Source of the DNA: Paraphaeosphaeria minitans
Lineage: Eukaryota > Ascomycota > Dothideomycetes > Pleosporales > Didymosphaeriaceae
Reading direction: 5' to 3'
DNA length: 64,000 nucleotides
Assembly: GCA_015832175.1 (NCBI GenBank)
Contig: WJXW01000011.1
Coordinates: 124,001 to 188,000 of the forward strand
A program made the position numbers and the translations under genes. The stretch's first letter is position 1, and each line of letters starts with the position of its first letter. The notes beneath the pieces were generated by a model. It searched no databases. It worked only from the letters and a program-made list of their open reading frames with translations, and was not told the DNA's origin. Shown piece after piece: positions 47,401 to 59,835 of this stretch.

Positions 47401-49540
47401 GACCACACTAAGCATATATAGACAGTACTAGAAGTACTAGACAAAGTATACTTTTATATTAAACTTAAGAAATGTAAGTTTAATGTTAAATAACTTAAAT
47501 TCCTAGGACACATTATTACTATAGAAGGAATTAAGATAGTACTAAGTAAAGTTAAATGTATTAAGAACTAGCTAATACTAAAGACAGCTAAGAACATCTA
47601 AGAATTTTTAGAATTCTATAGATTTAATTAACAATTTATCTAAGATTATATAAAGGTTATAATACCTTTAATAAATCTTATAAAGAAGGACGTACCCTTT
47701 AAATAAATAGATAAGTATAGAATGTTATTCTAACTCCTTAAGACAGCATGTATTATAGAACTTATCCTTGTTTATTTTAGAAGTGATAAACTACTACACT
47801 TTAAAATAGACGCTAGCGATCTTACGCTAGGCGCCTACGCTAAATAAGAACATAATAGTAAATAGTACCTAATTACCTATTACTTATATAAATTTAATAA
47901 CACCAAAACACAATACAATGTATATAATAAGGAACTCTACGCTATTGTTAAAGCCTTAAAGCACTAGAGGATTTACGCGCTTAGTTACTTAACACTAGAA
48001 ATCTATATAAATTATAAGAATCTTCTAAGGTTCACGACGATAAAAGAACTTACGCCACAATAATAAAGATAGTTATAGACTACTAGGCAGTATAAGTTTA
48101 AAATTATCTATATAGCTAGGAAAGAAAATAGCAGAGTAGACACTCTTAGCTAATAAAGTAATCTAGTAAGAGAAAAAGTAAAAACCTTCTCTACAATCCT
48201 TTATAAAGCTAAAGATAAATCTCTAGAGCTAATAGCAGAACTAAATTAACTTTTAGTAATTAACTAAGAAGTTCTAGAATATCTACAGACTAAGATTATC
48301 TAATAATACCACGATGACCCTATGTACAGACACCTAGGTATTATAAAAACAATAGAACTTATTTAAAGGAATTACACCTTTAAAGGAATTAAGGAAGCTG
48401 TAATAACTTATATCTATAAATATATAGAATGCTAGAGAAATAAATATAGTATATATCTTAAATATAGAGAGATGTAAGTAATTAGAATACTAACAGCACT
48501 ATAGGAAGACATTACTATAGATTTTATTATAGGAATTCTAAACTCTAAGGATCTAACAACAGGAATTAAATACAATAGTATACTAGTAGTAGTCTACTAA
48601 CTAACTAAGTATATTAAGCTTATTCTATATCTTAAAAAAATAATAGCAAAGGAACTTGCTTTTTTTTATCCTAGACTAACTAATTAGACACCACAGAATC
48701 CTAAAAATAATTATTAGTGATTGAGATAAGCTCTTTACGTTAAATTATTAGATAACGCTTATAGCACTACTTAGAACAAAATAAAAGCTATTAATAGCCT
48801 ACTATCTATAAATAGACAGATAGATAGAACGTATAAACCAAACTATAGAAACGTACCTACGCATCTACTATAACAGTTAGAAGAATAACTAGGTTTTATT
48901 ACTATCTATAGCACAGTTAGCCTATAATAATAAAGTATTAGTAGTATTAGGACATACACTGTTCTATATAAACTATAGAAGACACCTACATCTCTTTAAT
49001 TAATAATTTCCTACAATAATTAAAGCAAAAGAAGCTATAAATATAGTAGAAAATATAAAGAAAATATACTAATAACTCTAAGAGAATCTTAAGAAAGCTT
49101 AGTAGTAATTAATTTTATACTAAAACTAAAAACGAAAAATAGTACTTTAGTTAAAGAAGGGGGATAAAGTATATCTACTTATAAAGAACCTTTAAACTTA
49201 GAAGAAGAAATATAAGAAACTAGATTATATTAAGGTTAGACTATTTTACATTTCTAAGTAAATATTACTAGTAAACTATAAGTTAGAACTACTGCTAGAC
49301 GCAAAGATATACCTAGTATTTCACGTATTACTACTAGAACTAGTAGACCCTAATACACTAGTTAAAACCACCTTCTACCACTAAACTAAGGAAGAAAACG
49401 AATTTAAGGTTAAAAGAATTCTAGAATATAATTAGTATAATAACGCGTATCTTGTTAAGTAGAAAGGTTACCTACATAGTAAAAACACTTAGGAACTAAA
49501 GAACTACCTAGGAAACTATTAATAAAAAATTAAAGAATTC
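44480..49540 (+). pseudogene. E5 gag-pol remnant
   Basis: Sense-strand gag, zinc knuckle near 45240, protease near 46310, RT with YIDNILIFSK (47362 onward; the YVDD box altered to YIDN), RNase H near 47810, integrase 48300-49100, chromodomain near 49430. Many TAG/TAA at former Gln or Trp codons. Confidence 0.8.
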
Positions 49541-50080
49541 TATTAATAGACTTACCTAAGACAGTAACGCTAAGGAATTGTCCTAGAACTCTAGAGGCAG
49601 GTTGTCTATTATAGACTATATAGACGTGCTAAGTTTAGCCAGACTAGCAGGCTAAGTAGAATAGGCTAGGTTCTTTTCTAACTCTAACTCTAACTCTATT
49701 AGCGCAGCACTTTCTACTATAATAACTTTACTAGCACGCTTTTTATTCTATACTAATTGTTTTAATAACTAATCCTTTTTTATACACGCTATATGTAGGG
49801 CTTTAAACGCTATATTTTATTCTTTTCGCGCCTCTAATATTTACGCCTCTAATTTCTTCTTCTTAGTAATTAACTATAAGAACTTATTCTTAGTAATAGT
49901 TATATTATACTTTAAGCTTTATTTCTAACACTTACTACACTTCCCTAAGCTAATATAGACTTTATGAATATAAAAGTGTAACTTATAGAAAGAGCACTTT
50001 AACACTATAACTACTTTATAGTTTTTAATAGTAGAGATAAGGCCGTAATAACACTTTATAGAATTATAGTTAGTAGGTAT
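49540..50080 (-). pseudogene. Antisense reading frame in the E5 3' region
   Basis: Minus-strand counterpart of the E4 frame; the Cys cluster lies near 49900-49945 and the coiled-coil part near 49680-49890. Confidence 0.5.
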
Positions 50081-50117
50081 AATTCTTTAGGACGAAGAAT
50101 AGAAAGGGAGGAGATAA

Positions 50118-50528
50118 TATTATATACTAGATAATAATATAGGACTTAGGCGCTTATAAAGGTGTAATAAAGTGACGATAGGGTTATAAATATAATAAAG
50201 AGACGCTAAGTAACTTAGATTAGGTCACGTAATGTGCTTAGTTACTTAGTAGCACTAAGTAGTAGAGTAGGTTATGTGAAGTGCTTAGTTGCTTAGTGGC
50301 ACTAAGTAGTAGAATAGCCTTAGTATATAGGAACACAAGGATAGGCTCTCTATACTTGTGTTTAATCTATTTATTAATCTATTGTTTAGATTCTAGCAGA
50401 CTAAATTGTTAACTTATTACACTTTATAAGATACTATTATATTAATAAGACCTTCCACCTTCTGTAAGTACTCCTGCCTAAGATCTAACCTTAACCCTTT
50501 AGGACTAGCTACCCTCTTGGATTTAACA
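50118..50528 (+). repeat. E5 3' LTR (type C)
   Basis: 411 bp, TATTATATAC to GGATTTAACA. Confidence 0.88.
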
Positions 50529-50533
50529 TTACC

Positions 50534-51203
50534 CTAGGGTTTTAGTAGAGCTTCTATTGCAATAAAAACTATTCTTTATTAATTCTAATAGTTTCTTTAT
50601 ATAGTTCTTTAAGGTTAGTAATTTGTGTACTACTACGTAGGAGTTCCTTACGTAGTTTCTATTTAAGTTCTTATTTATATATATCCTAGAGAGATTTATT
50701 GTCCTAGTTAAGCTGCATAGCGTATCTGCAAAACTTAGCTATATACTTAGCTACTAATTATTTCTAAGTTATAGTCTAAATCTTTACTTTTGTAATAGAG
50801 TCCTTATTAGTAATTCTAAAGAGTTGTTTAAGGTATTTCTTAAAGTTGTTATAATTTTTAATAATATTAACTATATTAGCGTGCTTGTTTACGTAATTGT
50901 TATTATTATTATTATAGTCTATTCCTAGGTACTTTTTAAAGTAGGGATAGATCTATAATTCTATATCTCCTTATATATATGTCGCTATAAAGATAACCTT
51001 TTTCTTATCTTTAAGAGGTTTATCTAAGTTAAAGAAGTAGAGGTCTAACTAGAGAATCTAGACGTTAGTTTAAAATTGTTTACTAAAGTAGAGATTAGGT
51101 TTATATACTTTACTATTATCTTTTATAAGAGTAATCTTAGCGGCACCTAAAGCTGTAGAAGAGGTAGGAGTTTATAAAGTACTTATATTAAGGGTGTTTA
51201 AGA
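50534..51203 (-). pseudogene. E3 gag 5' fragment
   Basis: Rightmost internal part of E3 between E5 and the E3 5' LTR. It contains the gag N-terminal half, including an (ATT)n stretch near 50901, and matches E1 24,130-25,060 without the solo LTR. Confidence 0.78.
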
Positions 51204-51659
51204 TATTAAATCTAAAAGGGTAGCTAGTCCTAAAGGGTTAAAGTTAGTTCTTAGGCAGGAGTACTTATAGAAGGTAGAAGATCTTATTAATATAATAGTA
51301 TTTTACAAAGTGTAACAAGTTAACAATTTAGTCTACTAGAATCTAAATAATAGATTAATAAATAGATTAAATATAAGCATAAGAAGCTTATTCTCGCGTT
51401 CCTATATACTAAGTAGTCCTATACTTCCTAGAATCCTATATGTCCTAGAGTCTTATATGTCCTAGAGTCCTATATGTCCTAGAGTCCTGTATAGGCGAGT
51501 CCTACGCGTCCTAGAGTTTCTATATAGGTAAGGCCTGTGTAGTCCTTAGAACCTTTAGGACCTATAACTTATTATCTAACTGCTTAGTTAGCTAACTCTA
51601 GTAGACTAGTGGTCTAATAAGCTCGCCCCCCGCTACTCGCGCGCGGCCGGATTCTAATA
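51204..51659 (-). repeat. E3 5' LTR (type B, right copy)
   Basis: 456 bp, TATTAAATCT to TTCTAATA. Its 17-bp tandem array lies at about 51417-51510. It retains a CG-rich patch (51625-51648). Confidence 0.88.
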
Positions 51660-51664
51660 GCTAC

Positions 51665-52364
51665 TTACCTACCTCTCTACTAGCTTAGGGCTAGATTAAA
51701 GTTAACGCTACTATAAAAGTTATGTAAATGTTACTATTACTATTCTTAAGAGGAAACTAGCTACTCTTATAAAAGGTAGCTTAAATAGTAAGCTTATCTT
51801 CTAGGGCCTCTATTTTAAGGTCTACTATAATTTATAAAAACCTAGTAACAGCTGCGTTATAGTCCCCTTTAGGAACGTTATAGTTAAAGGTAACTATATA
51901 GATATTACACTAGATTTACGCAGCGTAACTTACGTAGTCTTTTAGCATTACTCTACTAGCTACTACCTACCTCTACTAAGGTTTATTTAAAGTAGACATA
52001 AAAATTAGAGAAACTCTTATAAAGAGGAGGTATAGGCTAGAGGATAAAGGTTAACCTTCTAGACCTTCTAGTACCTTCTCTCCCCTAGTACTAGTTACCT
52101 AGAATAGTAGAGACTAGAGTAATAGAGGGTAGATCGAACGTAGTTAAATAGAGTAATAAAACCTTAGGTATAGGCTTAGAATTGCTATCTAGGATAGAGA
52201 GTACACGTAGAAGGTAACTCTCCTTATATACATATAGTAAAGATTCTAGAGTATTCTACTTAGTAATTCTCTACTATCTATAACGTTACCTATAACGTCA
52301 CCTATGACGTCACCTTATAACGTCACCTATAACGTTACCTAGTATCCATAGGGCTATGACGTTA
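51665..52364 (-). pseudogene. E0 gag fragment
   Basis: E0 internal DNA between E3 and E6. No clear motif survives. It contains a short tandem repeat at 52264-52332. Placement follows from the target duplications on both sides. Confidence 0.6.
52264..52332. repeat. 12-13-bp tandem repeat
   Basis: About five copies of a CTATAACGTCAC-type unit, with C/T differences between copies. It lies in E0 gag, about 40 bp from the E6 insertion point. Confidence 0.7.
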
Positions 52365-52369
52365 TTATG

Positions 52370-52780
52370 TGTTACGTACCAGATAACAACGTGGGACTCA
52401 GGCGCTTATAAAGGTGTAATAAAGCGACAATAGGGTTATAAATGTAATAAAGAGACGCTAAGTAACTTAGATTAGGTTACGTAATATGCTTAGTTACTTA
52501 GTAGTACTAAGTAGTAGAATAGGTTATATAAAGTGCTTAGTTACTTAGTGGCACTAAGTAGCAGAGCAGCCTTAGTATATAGGAACGCGAGAATAGGCTC
52601 TCTATACTCGTGTTTAATCTATTTATTAATCTATTATTTGGATTCTAGTAGACTAAATTGTTAACTTATTACACTTTGTAAAATACTATTATATTAATAA
52701 GATCTTCTACCTTCTATAAGTACTCCTGCCTAAGAACTAACTTTAACCCTTTAGGACTAGCTACCCTTTTAGATTTAATA
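52370..52780 (+). repeat. E6 5' LTR (type C)
   Basis: 411 bp, TGTTACGTAC to AGATTTAATA, with the duplicated U3 unit at about 52486-52566. Confidence 0.88.
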
Positions 52781-52879
52781 TCTTAAACACCCTTAATATA
52801 AATACTTTATAAACTCCTACCTCTTCTATAGCTTTAGGTGCTGCTAAGATTACTCTTATAAAGGATAGTAGTAAGGCGT

Positions 52880-55800
52880 ATAAACCTAATCTCTACTTTA
52901 GTAAACAATCTTAAACTAATGTCTAGATTCTCTAGTTAGACCTCTACTTCTTTAACTTAGATAAACCTCTTAAAGACAAAAAGAAAGTTATCTTCGCAGT
53001 AATATATATATAAGGAGATATAGGATTATAAATCTATTTCTACCTTAAAAAGTACCTAGGAATAGACTATAATAATAATAACAATAATTACGCGAATAAG
53101 CACACTAATACAGTTAATATTATTAAGAATTATAATAACTTTAAGAAATACCTTAAATAACTCTTTAAAATTGCTAACAAGGACTCTATTACAAAAGCAA
53201 AGATTTAGACTATAACTTAAAAGTAATTAGTAGCTAAGTATATAGCTAAGTTTTACAAATACACTATACAGCTTAACTAGAATAATAAATCTCTCTAGGA
53301 CATATATAAATAAGGACTTAAATAGAAACTATATAAGGAACTCTTGCGTAGTAGTGCACAAATTACTAACCTTAAAGAACTATATAAAGAAACTATTAGA
53401 ATTAATAAAGAGTAGTTTTTATTATAACAAGAGCTCTACTAAAACCCTAGGGTAATAAGCTTTAGATAACTAGCAAAAGTGGTTTATAAGAACCCTATTA
53501 GAATTGTCTAAAAGCAACAGCTAAGGAACTACTAGAGATATAAACTAATAAAAGATGTCTAGTTTAACTATATAGGTAAAGGAAAAGAAGGAAGGATAGG
53601 CCCTAAGTAGCCTAACAAACGCGTTTTTAATAGAAGTTAACAACTAATAACTAAGACCTATAAATACTTTATATGTAGTAAACTAGGCTACATAGCCAGG
53701 AACTGTAGATTAAAGAATAAAGTCTATTAAACTAAGTTAAATATACTAACTATTAAGGACTAAGAACCTAATAAGGAATAGGAAGTTATTATAACGCTAT
53801 TTAGTTACTAACGCGTTACACTAGAGTAAAGTAAGTAATTAGATTCACCTAACTTATAACTATATAAAGATCTAGAAGACAACTCTAACGTATACTATAA
53901 CGTAAAAGATATAGAAGAGATACTAAAATCTCCTACTTCTTACCTATAAAGTAGGTGGGAAGAAGACAACCCTATGTTACCTAAGTATAAACTAAATGTT
54001 TAGGACTATATAGAACCCTACTAGGCACTAAAAGGAATGCAACTCTACAAAAATAAGGAATTAGACTATATACTAAAGTACTATCTAGACTACTAAAATC
54101 CTACACACTAATTCTGTATGTGGACGTATTACAAAGAACTAATATACATATAACACAAGATAGAGAAAGAGGAGAATAGGAAATAATCTAGAAGAAAACT
54201 GCGCTATAGATAGATATAAATAGACTATTCTATCGCAGCTTACAATAAACACCTCTAGGATAAATAATAAGTAAAATACTTTCTTTACCTTACGCTAAAG
54301 GGTAATAAATGCTATAATATACTTATTAACAGAGACTATATATAACTGTACTAGTATACGTGTCTAAACTAAGACTATAAATACTACTATATAGCTAAAT
54401 ATTTAGACAGCTTTATAAATTACCCTATGTAAGAAGTAATAACAGAACTACTAATTTAACTAGTATATAGGAACAGTAAAGACTGTAGGAGGAATAATAG
54501 AAGAACATTCTTATAGGAAGAAGAAAAAGATAATTTACACAAACGTACTTAAGAATAATAATAGAAGTGGATACTTAGAAATGTATACTAGGCACTAGAA
54601 CTTAACTACAACCTATATAAATAGATGTCTTTTTTAGGCCTAAACTTAGATAAGAAAACGCCTTTATTAAATTAAATGCTATAGTAAGTATAGTATTAGT
54701 TAAGCTACTAGTATAGCTTAAAAGAATACAGGCTTAAGCTCTTATAGACTTAAGAGTAGGAAGGAACTTTATATCTTATTAGATAGTAAGATAAGCAGGA
54801 CTTATAATATTAGAGAAAGAAGTACCCTATATTATCTATATTGCGAATAGATCCCTAATGCCTAAGACACCTTAGATATACTAGGAGGTTACTACTTTAA
54901 TAATAGTCTAAAGATATAGAGAGAAACTTACTTTAGATGTCTTACTAGGATCTAAGTATAAGTTAGTCTTAGGATTACTTTAGTTAATAATACACAACCT
55001 ACAGATTAACTAGGGTATAAAAAAGATATTATTTAAATACTGCAATTATGTATTATAAGCAAAGACTACGTATTAACTAAAAATAATAGTAGATAAGGGA
55101 GTTATTAATAATATAATACTATAATAGATAGTTAAAAAATAGAAGCACACCTTACTAGACACTAGTAAGAACTACTAGGTTAAGAAGCGCAAAAAGGAGG
55201 ATAATAGTACACCCCTTACCTTACTAAGAGAGTACAGGAAATAGACATATATATTTATAGAAAAGGAAGGAAAAGCAAACCTACTAGAATATTAACTCTA
55301 GGATCTTATAATAGACCTAGAAGAAGGGAAAACGCCACCCTTTAGACCACTATATAGTAAGACAGGAGAAAAACTCCTTAAAGAATGTGATTTTATTAAG
55401 ATAAACCTTAAGAAAGGATATATATAACTATTAAAGTCACTAGTAGTAAGCCCTTTTATGTTTGTTAAGAAAAAGGATAGATTAGACAGACTATACGTTA
55501 ACTACTAATAACTTAATAATATAATAATAAAGAACTAATATCTACTACTAAATATTACAGAGTTACAAGATTAACTATCTTAAGCTAAGATATTTATAAT
55601 AATAGATCTAAGAGACGGTTACTACCTTATATAAATTAAGAAAGGTAAAGAATAGAAAATAGCGTTTTAATTACGCTATAGACTATTTAAATATAAAGTT
55701 ATACCTTTTAGACTTATAAACGCACTAGTAGCTTTTATAGCACTTATTAATAACGTACTCCGCAAATATCTGGACATATTTATTATTGCGTATACAGACA

Positions 55801-57980
55801 ATATTCTTGTCTTTTCTAAAAACGAATTAGACTACACTAAGTATATATAGACAGTACTAGAAGCACTAGACAAAGCATGCCTTTGTATTAAACTTAAGAA
55901 ATATAAGTTTAATGTTAAATAACTTAAATTCCTAGGACACATTATTACTATAGAAGGAATTAAGATAGTACTAAGTAAAGTTAAATATATTAAGAACTAG
56001 CTAATACTAAAAATAGCTAAGAATATCTAAGAATTCTTAGAATTCTATAGATTTAATTAATAATTTATCTAAGATTACGTAAAGGTTATAATACTTTTAA
56101 TAAATCTTATAAAGAAGGACGTACCCTTTAAATAGATAGATAAGTGCGGAATGTTATTCTAACTTCTTAAAATAGTATGTATTATAGAACCTATCCTTAT
56201 TTATTTTAGAAGCGATAAACTACTATGCTTTAAAATAGACGCTAGTAATCTTACGCTAGGCGCCTACGCTAAATAAGAATATAATAGTAAATAGCACCTA
56301 ATTACTTATTACTTATGCAAATTTAATAACGCTAAAACACAATACAACGTATATAATAAGGAACTCTACGCTATTATTAAAGCCTTAAAGCACTAGAGGA
56401 TTTACGCGCTTAGTTACTTAACGCTAGAAATCTATATAGATTATAAGAATCTTCTAAGGTTTACGATAACAAAAGAACTTACGCTATAATAATAAAAATA
56501 GTCGCAGACTACTAGGTAGTATAAGTTTAAAATTATCTATGTAGCTAGGAAAGAAAATGGCAGAGTAGACACTCTTAGCTAATAAAGTAATCTAGTAGAA
56601 GAAAAAGTAAAAACCTTTTCTATAATCCTTTGCAAAGCCAAAGATAGATCTCTAGAGCTAATAGTAGAACTAAATTAACTTTTAGTAATTAACTAAGAAG
56701 TTCTGGAACATCTATAGACTAAGATTATCTAATAATACCACAATAACCCTATGTACGGACACCTAGGTATTACAAAAATAATAGAACTTATCTAAAGGAA
56801 TTACACCTTTAAAGGAATTAAGGAAGCTATAATAACTTACATCTATAAATATGTAGAATACTAAAGAAATAAATATAGCACATATCTTAAATATAAAGAG
56901 ATGTAAGTAATTAGAATACTAATAGCACTATAAGAAGATATTACTATAGATTTTATTATAGGAATTTTAAACTCTAAGGATCTAACAATAGGAATTAAAT
57001 ACAATAGTATACTAGTGGTAGTTTACTAACTAACTAAGTATATTAAGCTTATTCTATGTCTTAAAAAAATAATAGCAAAGGAACTCGCTTTTCTTATTCT
57101 AGACTAACTAATTAGACACTATAGAATCCTAAAAATAATTATTAGTAATAGAGACAAGCTCTTTATATTAAATTATTAGACAACGCTTATAGCACTACTT
57201 AGAACAAAACAAAAGCTATTAACAGCCTACCATCTATAAACAAATAGATAGACAGAACGTACAAACCAAACTATAGAAACGTACCTACGCATCTACTATA
57301 ACAGTTAGAAGAATAACTAGATTTTATTACTAGCTATAGCATAGTTAGCCTATAATAACAAAGTATTAGTAGTATTAGGATATACACTATTCTATGTAAA
57401 CTATAGAAGACACCTATATCTCTTTAATTAACAATTTCCTATAATAATTAAAGCAAAAGAAGCTATAAATATAGCAAAAAATATAAAAAAAATACACTAA
57501 TAACTCTAAGAGAATCTTAAGAAAGCTTAGTAGCAATTAATTTTATACTAAAACTAAAAACAAAAAATAGCACCTTAGCTAAAGAAGGGGGATAAAGCAT
57601 ATCTGCTTATAAAGAACCTTTAAACTTAGAAGAAAAAACATAAGAAACTAGATTATATTAAGGTTAGACTATTTTACATTTCTAAGTAAATATTACTAGT
57701 AAACTATAAGTTAGAACTACTACTAGACGCAAAGATACACCTAGTATTCTACGTATTACTACTAGAACTAGCAGACTCTAATACACTAGTTAAAACCACC
57801 TTCTACTACTAGACTAAGGAAGAAAACAAATTTAAGGTTAAAAGAATTCTAGAATATAATTAGTATAACAACGCGTACCTTATTAAGTGGAAAAGTTACC
57901 TACACAGCAAAAACACTTAGGAACTAAAGAACTACTTAGGAAACTATTAATAAAAGATTAAAGAATTCTATTAACAAACT
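52880..57980 (+). pseudogene. E6 gag-pol remnant (best preserved domain order)
   Basis: Gag up to about 53.65 kb; zinc knuckle CX2CX4HX4C at 53665-53706 (first Cys and the His now Tyr); protease-like ALIDLRVGRNFIS near 54735; RT with IIDLRDGYY near 55605 and YTDNILVFSK at 55791-55820 (YVDD altered); RNase H IDASNLTLGAYA near 56235; integrase zinc-binding part near 56810-56900 and core TIDFII near 56945; chromodomain with NNAYLIKWKSY at about 57867-57900. A chromodomain after integrase defines chromoviruses, which are thought to target heterochromatin. All frames carry stops at former Gln, Trp or Arg codons. Confidence 0.85.
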
Positions 57981-58500
57981 TACCTAAGACAGTAATGCTA
58001 AGGAATTATCCTAGAACTCTAAAGGCAGGTTATCTATTATAGACTATATAAACGTGCTAAGTTTAGCTAGACTAGTAGGCTAAGTAGGATAGGCTAAGTC
58101 CTCTTTTAACTTTAACTCTATTAGCGCAGCACTCTCTACTACAATAACCTTACTAGCACGCTTTTTATTCTACGCTAATTATTTTAATAACTAATTCTCT
58201 TTTACGCACGCTACGCGTAGGGCTTTAAATACTATATCTTATTCTTTTTGCACCTTTAATATTTGCGCCTCTAATTTCTTCTTCTTAGCAATTAACTGTA
58301 AGAACTTATTCTTAGTAATAGCTATATTACACTTTAAGTCTTATTTCTAACACTTACTACACTTTCTTAAGCTAATATAAACTTTATAAATATAAAAGTA
58401 TAACTTATAAAAGGAGCACTTTAATACTATAACTACTCTATAGTTTTTAATAGTAGAGATAAGGCCGTAATAACGCTTTATAGAATTATAGTTAGTAGGT
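57980..58500 (-). pseudogene. Antisense reading frame in the E6 3' region
   Basis: Minus-strand counterpart of the E4 frame, convergent with pol; coiled-coil part near 58120-58290 and Cys cluster near 58330-58370. Confidence 0.5.
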
Positions 58501-58539
58501 ATAATTCTTTAGGACAAAGAATAGAAAGAGAGGGGATAA

Positions 58540-58950
58540 TGTTATATACTAGATAATAATATAGGACTTAGGCGCTTATAAAGGTGTAATAAAGCGATAA
58601 TAGGGTTATAAATATAATAAAGAAATGCTAAGTAACTTAGATTAGGTTACGTAATGTGCTTAGTTACTTAGTAGCACTAAGTAGTAAAGTAAATTATATA
58701 AAGGGCTTAGTTACTTAGTGGCACTAAGCAGCGGAGCAGCCTTAGTATATAGGAACGTAAGAATAGGCTCTCTATACTTATATTTAATCTATTTATTAAT
58801 CTATCGTTTAGATTCTAGTAGACTAAATTGTTAACTTATTATACTTTGTAAGATACTATTGTATTAACAAGACCTTCTACCTTCTGTAAGTACTCCTGCC
58901 TAAGAACTAACCTTAACCCTTTAGGACTAGCTACCCTCTTGGATTTAACA
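58540..58950 (+). repeat. E6 3' LTR (type C)
   Basis: 411 bp, TGTTATATAC to GGATTTAACA. Confidence 0.88.
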
Positions 58951-58955
58951 TTATA

Positions 58956-59643
58956 ACGTTATTATAGAAAGTTCTAGAATATAGAAAAGGTAACTCTAGG
59001 AACCTTTAAAGGTTACCTATTTCTTATAACTTTCTCTAGAGTTTTACCTAATTATATTAAGGTGTGCTTTAGCCTTTTACTAGGCGTGTTTATTAGTGTA
59101 TATAAAAGTAAAGTACTACATAAACGTCTATAGGTTAAACTGGCTATCCGCCCCCCTAGCTTAGTAAAAGGCTACTACTATATCCTAAAGACTATTATCT
59201 AGGTAGTTCTATATTAGCGCCTATTCCTCTTAGGGGGAGCTAATAAACTACTTATTAGCCTAGAGCTTATAATCTATTATAACTTTCTAGGCCTTAAACT
59301 AGGCTTTTAAGCCCCTAAACTTAGTTAGGCTTAAGAATAGTTTACACTATAGGATTAGCTAGTCTATACTAGTAAATAGGGATCTGCCCCCTATAGTAGA
59401 GGTAGATAGGCCTAGAGTAGTACTAGCGTAGGCCTATTAGCGTATAAAGAGCTCGCGTAGCTTTTTATTCTAAAGTTATAGCGTTTATATAGTAGAGTAG
59501 TTTTTATCTCTAGTAGTAATTAAGTTCTACAGTTATTCTACTAACTTGGCAATATTAGAGGTATCTATTAGTAAGTTATTCTAGACTCTATTACGTTTCT
59601 CTATTCCTTTAAACAATTCTTTTCTAGAAGACCTAGAATTTAA
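58956..59643 (-). pseudogene. E0 gag N-terminal fragment
   Basis: Last internal piece of E0 before its 5' LTR. Minus-strand reading near 59640-59350 is coherent (RSSRKELFKGIEKRNR, then IAKLVE, Ser/Thr-rich text), fitting a gag N-terminus. Confidence 0.55.
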
Positions 59644-59835
59644 TATTATAGGCTAGCCTTAGAGAGTAAACAGAACTATAAGTGCTAAATATAAAGAATA
59701 AATTCTAGGTATTAAGTCTCTATAGGGGGGTGTGCCGCTTATAAGAAGAGTTTTTCTTAGTAGGTTTACTTCTTTAGGGTAGTTCCTTTTCTTAAGATCC
59801 TTCCAAAGGCTAGGGCATAGCCCTAGCCTATTATA
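59644..59835 (-). repeat. E0 5' LTR (right copy, uninterrupted)
   Basis: 192 bp, TATTATAGGCTAGCC to GCCTATTATA; followed by CTATA (59836-59840). It supplies the empty-site reference for the E1 insertion. Confidence 0.88.

Larger units (their letters stand above)
43941..50528 (+). mobile_element. E5: chromovirus-type element with type C LTRs, inverted relative to E4
   Basis: LTRs 43941-44351 and 50118-50528, both 411 bp. Sense on the + strand with a purine tract before the right LTR. The target duplication has decayed: TCGCC on the left (43936-43940), TTACC on the right (50529-50533), differing by one C-to-T and one G-to-A change, as RIP would produce. The unbroken site is visible in E1 near 24,130. 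Length 6588 bp. Confidence 0.9.
31898..51659 (-). mobile_element. E3: chromovirus-type element with type B LTRs, split by E4 and E5
   Basis: LTRs 31898-32353 and 51204-51659, both 456 bp. Perfect target duplication GCTAC (31893-31897, 51660-51664). Removing E4 and E5 with one duplication each leaves 6574 bp. Minus orientation: a polypurine tract lies at the left LTR (GAGGGGGAGAATAA on the minus strand). Internal pieces: 32354-37010, 43606-43940, 50534-51203. Relative to E1 and E4 it has two deletions, about 135 bp in RT near 35363 and about 57 bp near 36813. Inserted 63 bp beyond the solo LTR in E0. Confidence 0.9.
52370..58950 (+). mobile_element. E6: chromovirus-type element with type C LTRs
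   Basis: LTRs 52370-52780 and 58540-58950, both 411 bp. Sense on the + strand; a polypurine tract AAAGAGAGGGGATAA ends at 58539. Target duplication TTATG on the left (52365-52369) and TTATA on the right (58951-58955), differing by one G-to-A. Full length 6581 bp. It is the clearest copy for reading domain order. Confidence 0.92.
18509..59835 (-). mobile_element. E0: host Ty3/gypsy LTR retrotransposon, split by four insertions
   Basis: LTRs of 192 bp: left 18509-18600 plus 25497-25596, right 59644-59835. The ends read TGTTATGGGCTAGCC and, inverted, TATAATAGGCTAGGG. The element is flanked by CTATA on both sides (18504-18508 and 59836-59840). Subtracting nested DNA leaves 7642 bp: internal pieces 25597-31403, 31840-31897, 51665-52369 and 58956-59643. 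Antisense reading gives the order gag, zinc knuckle, RT, integrase from right to left, so E0 is on the minus strand. It is the oldest element by nesting and its CpA and TpG sites look the most depleted. All frames are riddled with stops. Confidence 0.88.

Noticed and set aside
18601..58950. Regularly recurring repeats as a possible CRISPR-like array
   Set aside because: The repeats are LTRs with TSDs in a eukaryotic genome; spacing is several kb.
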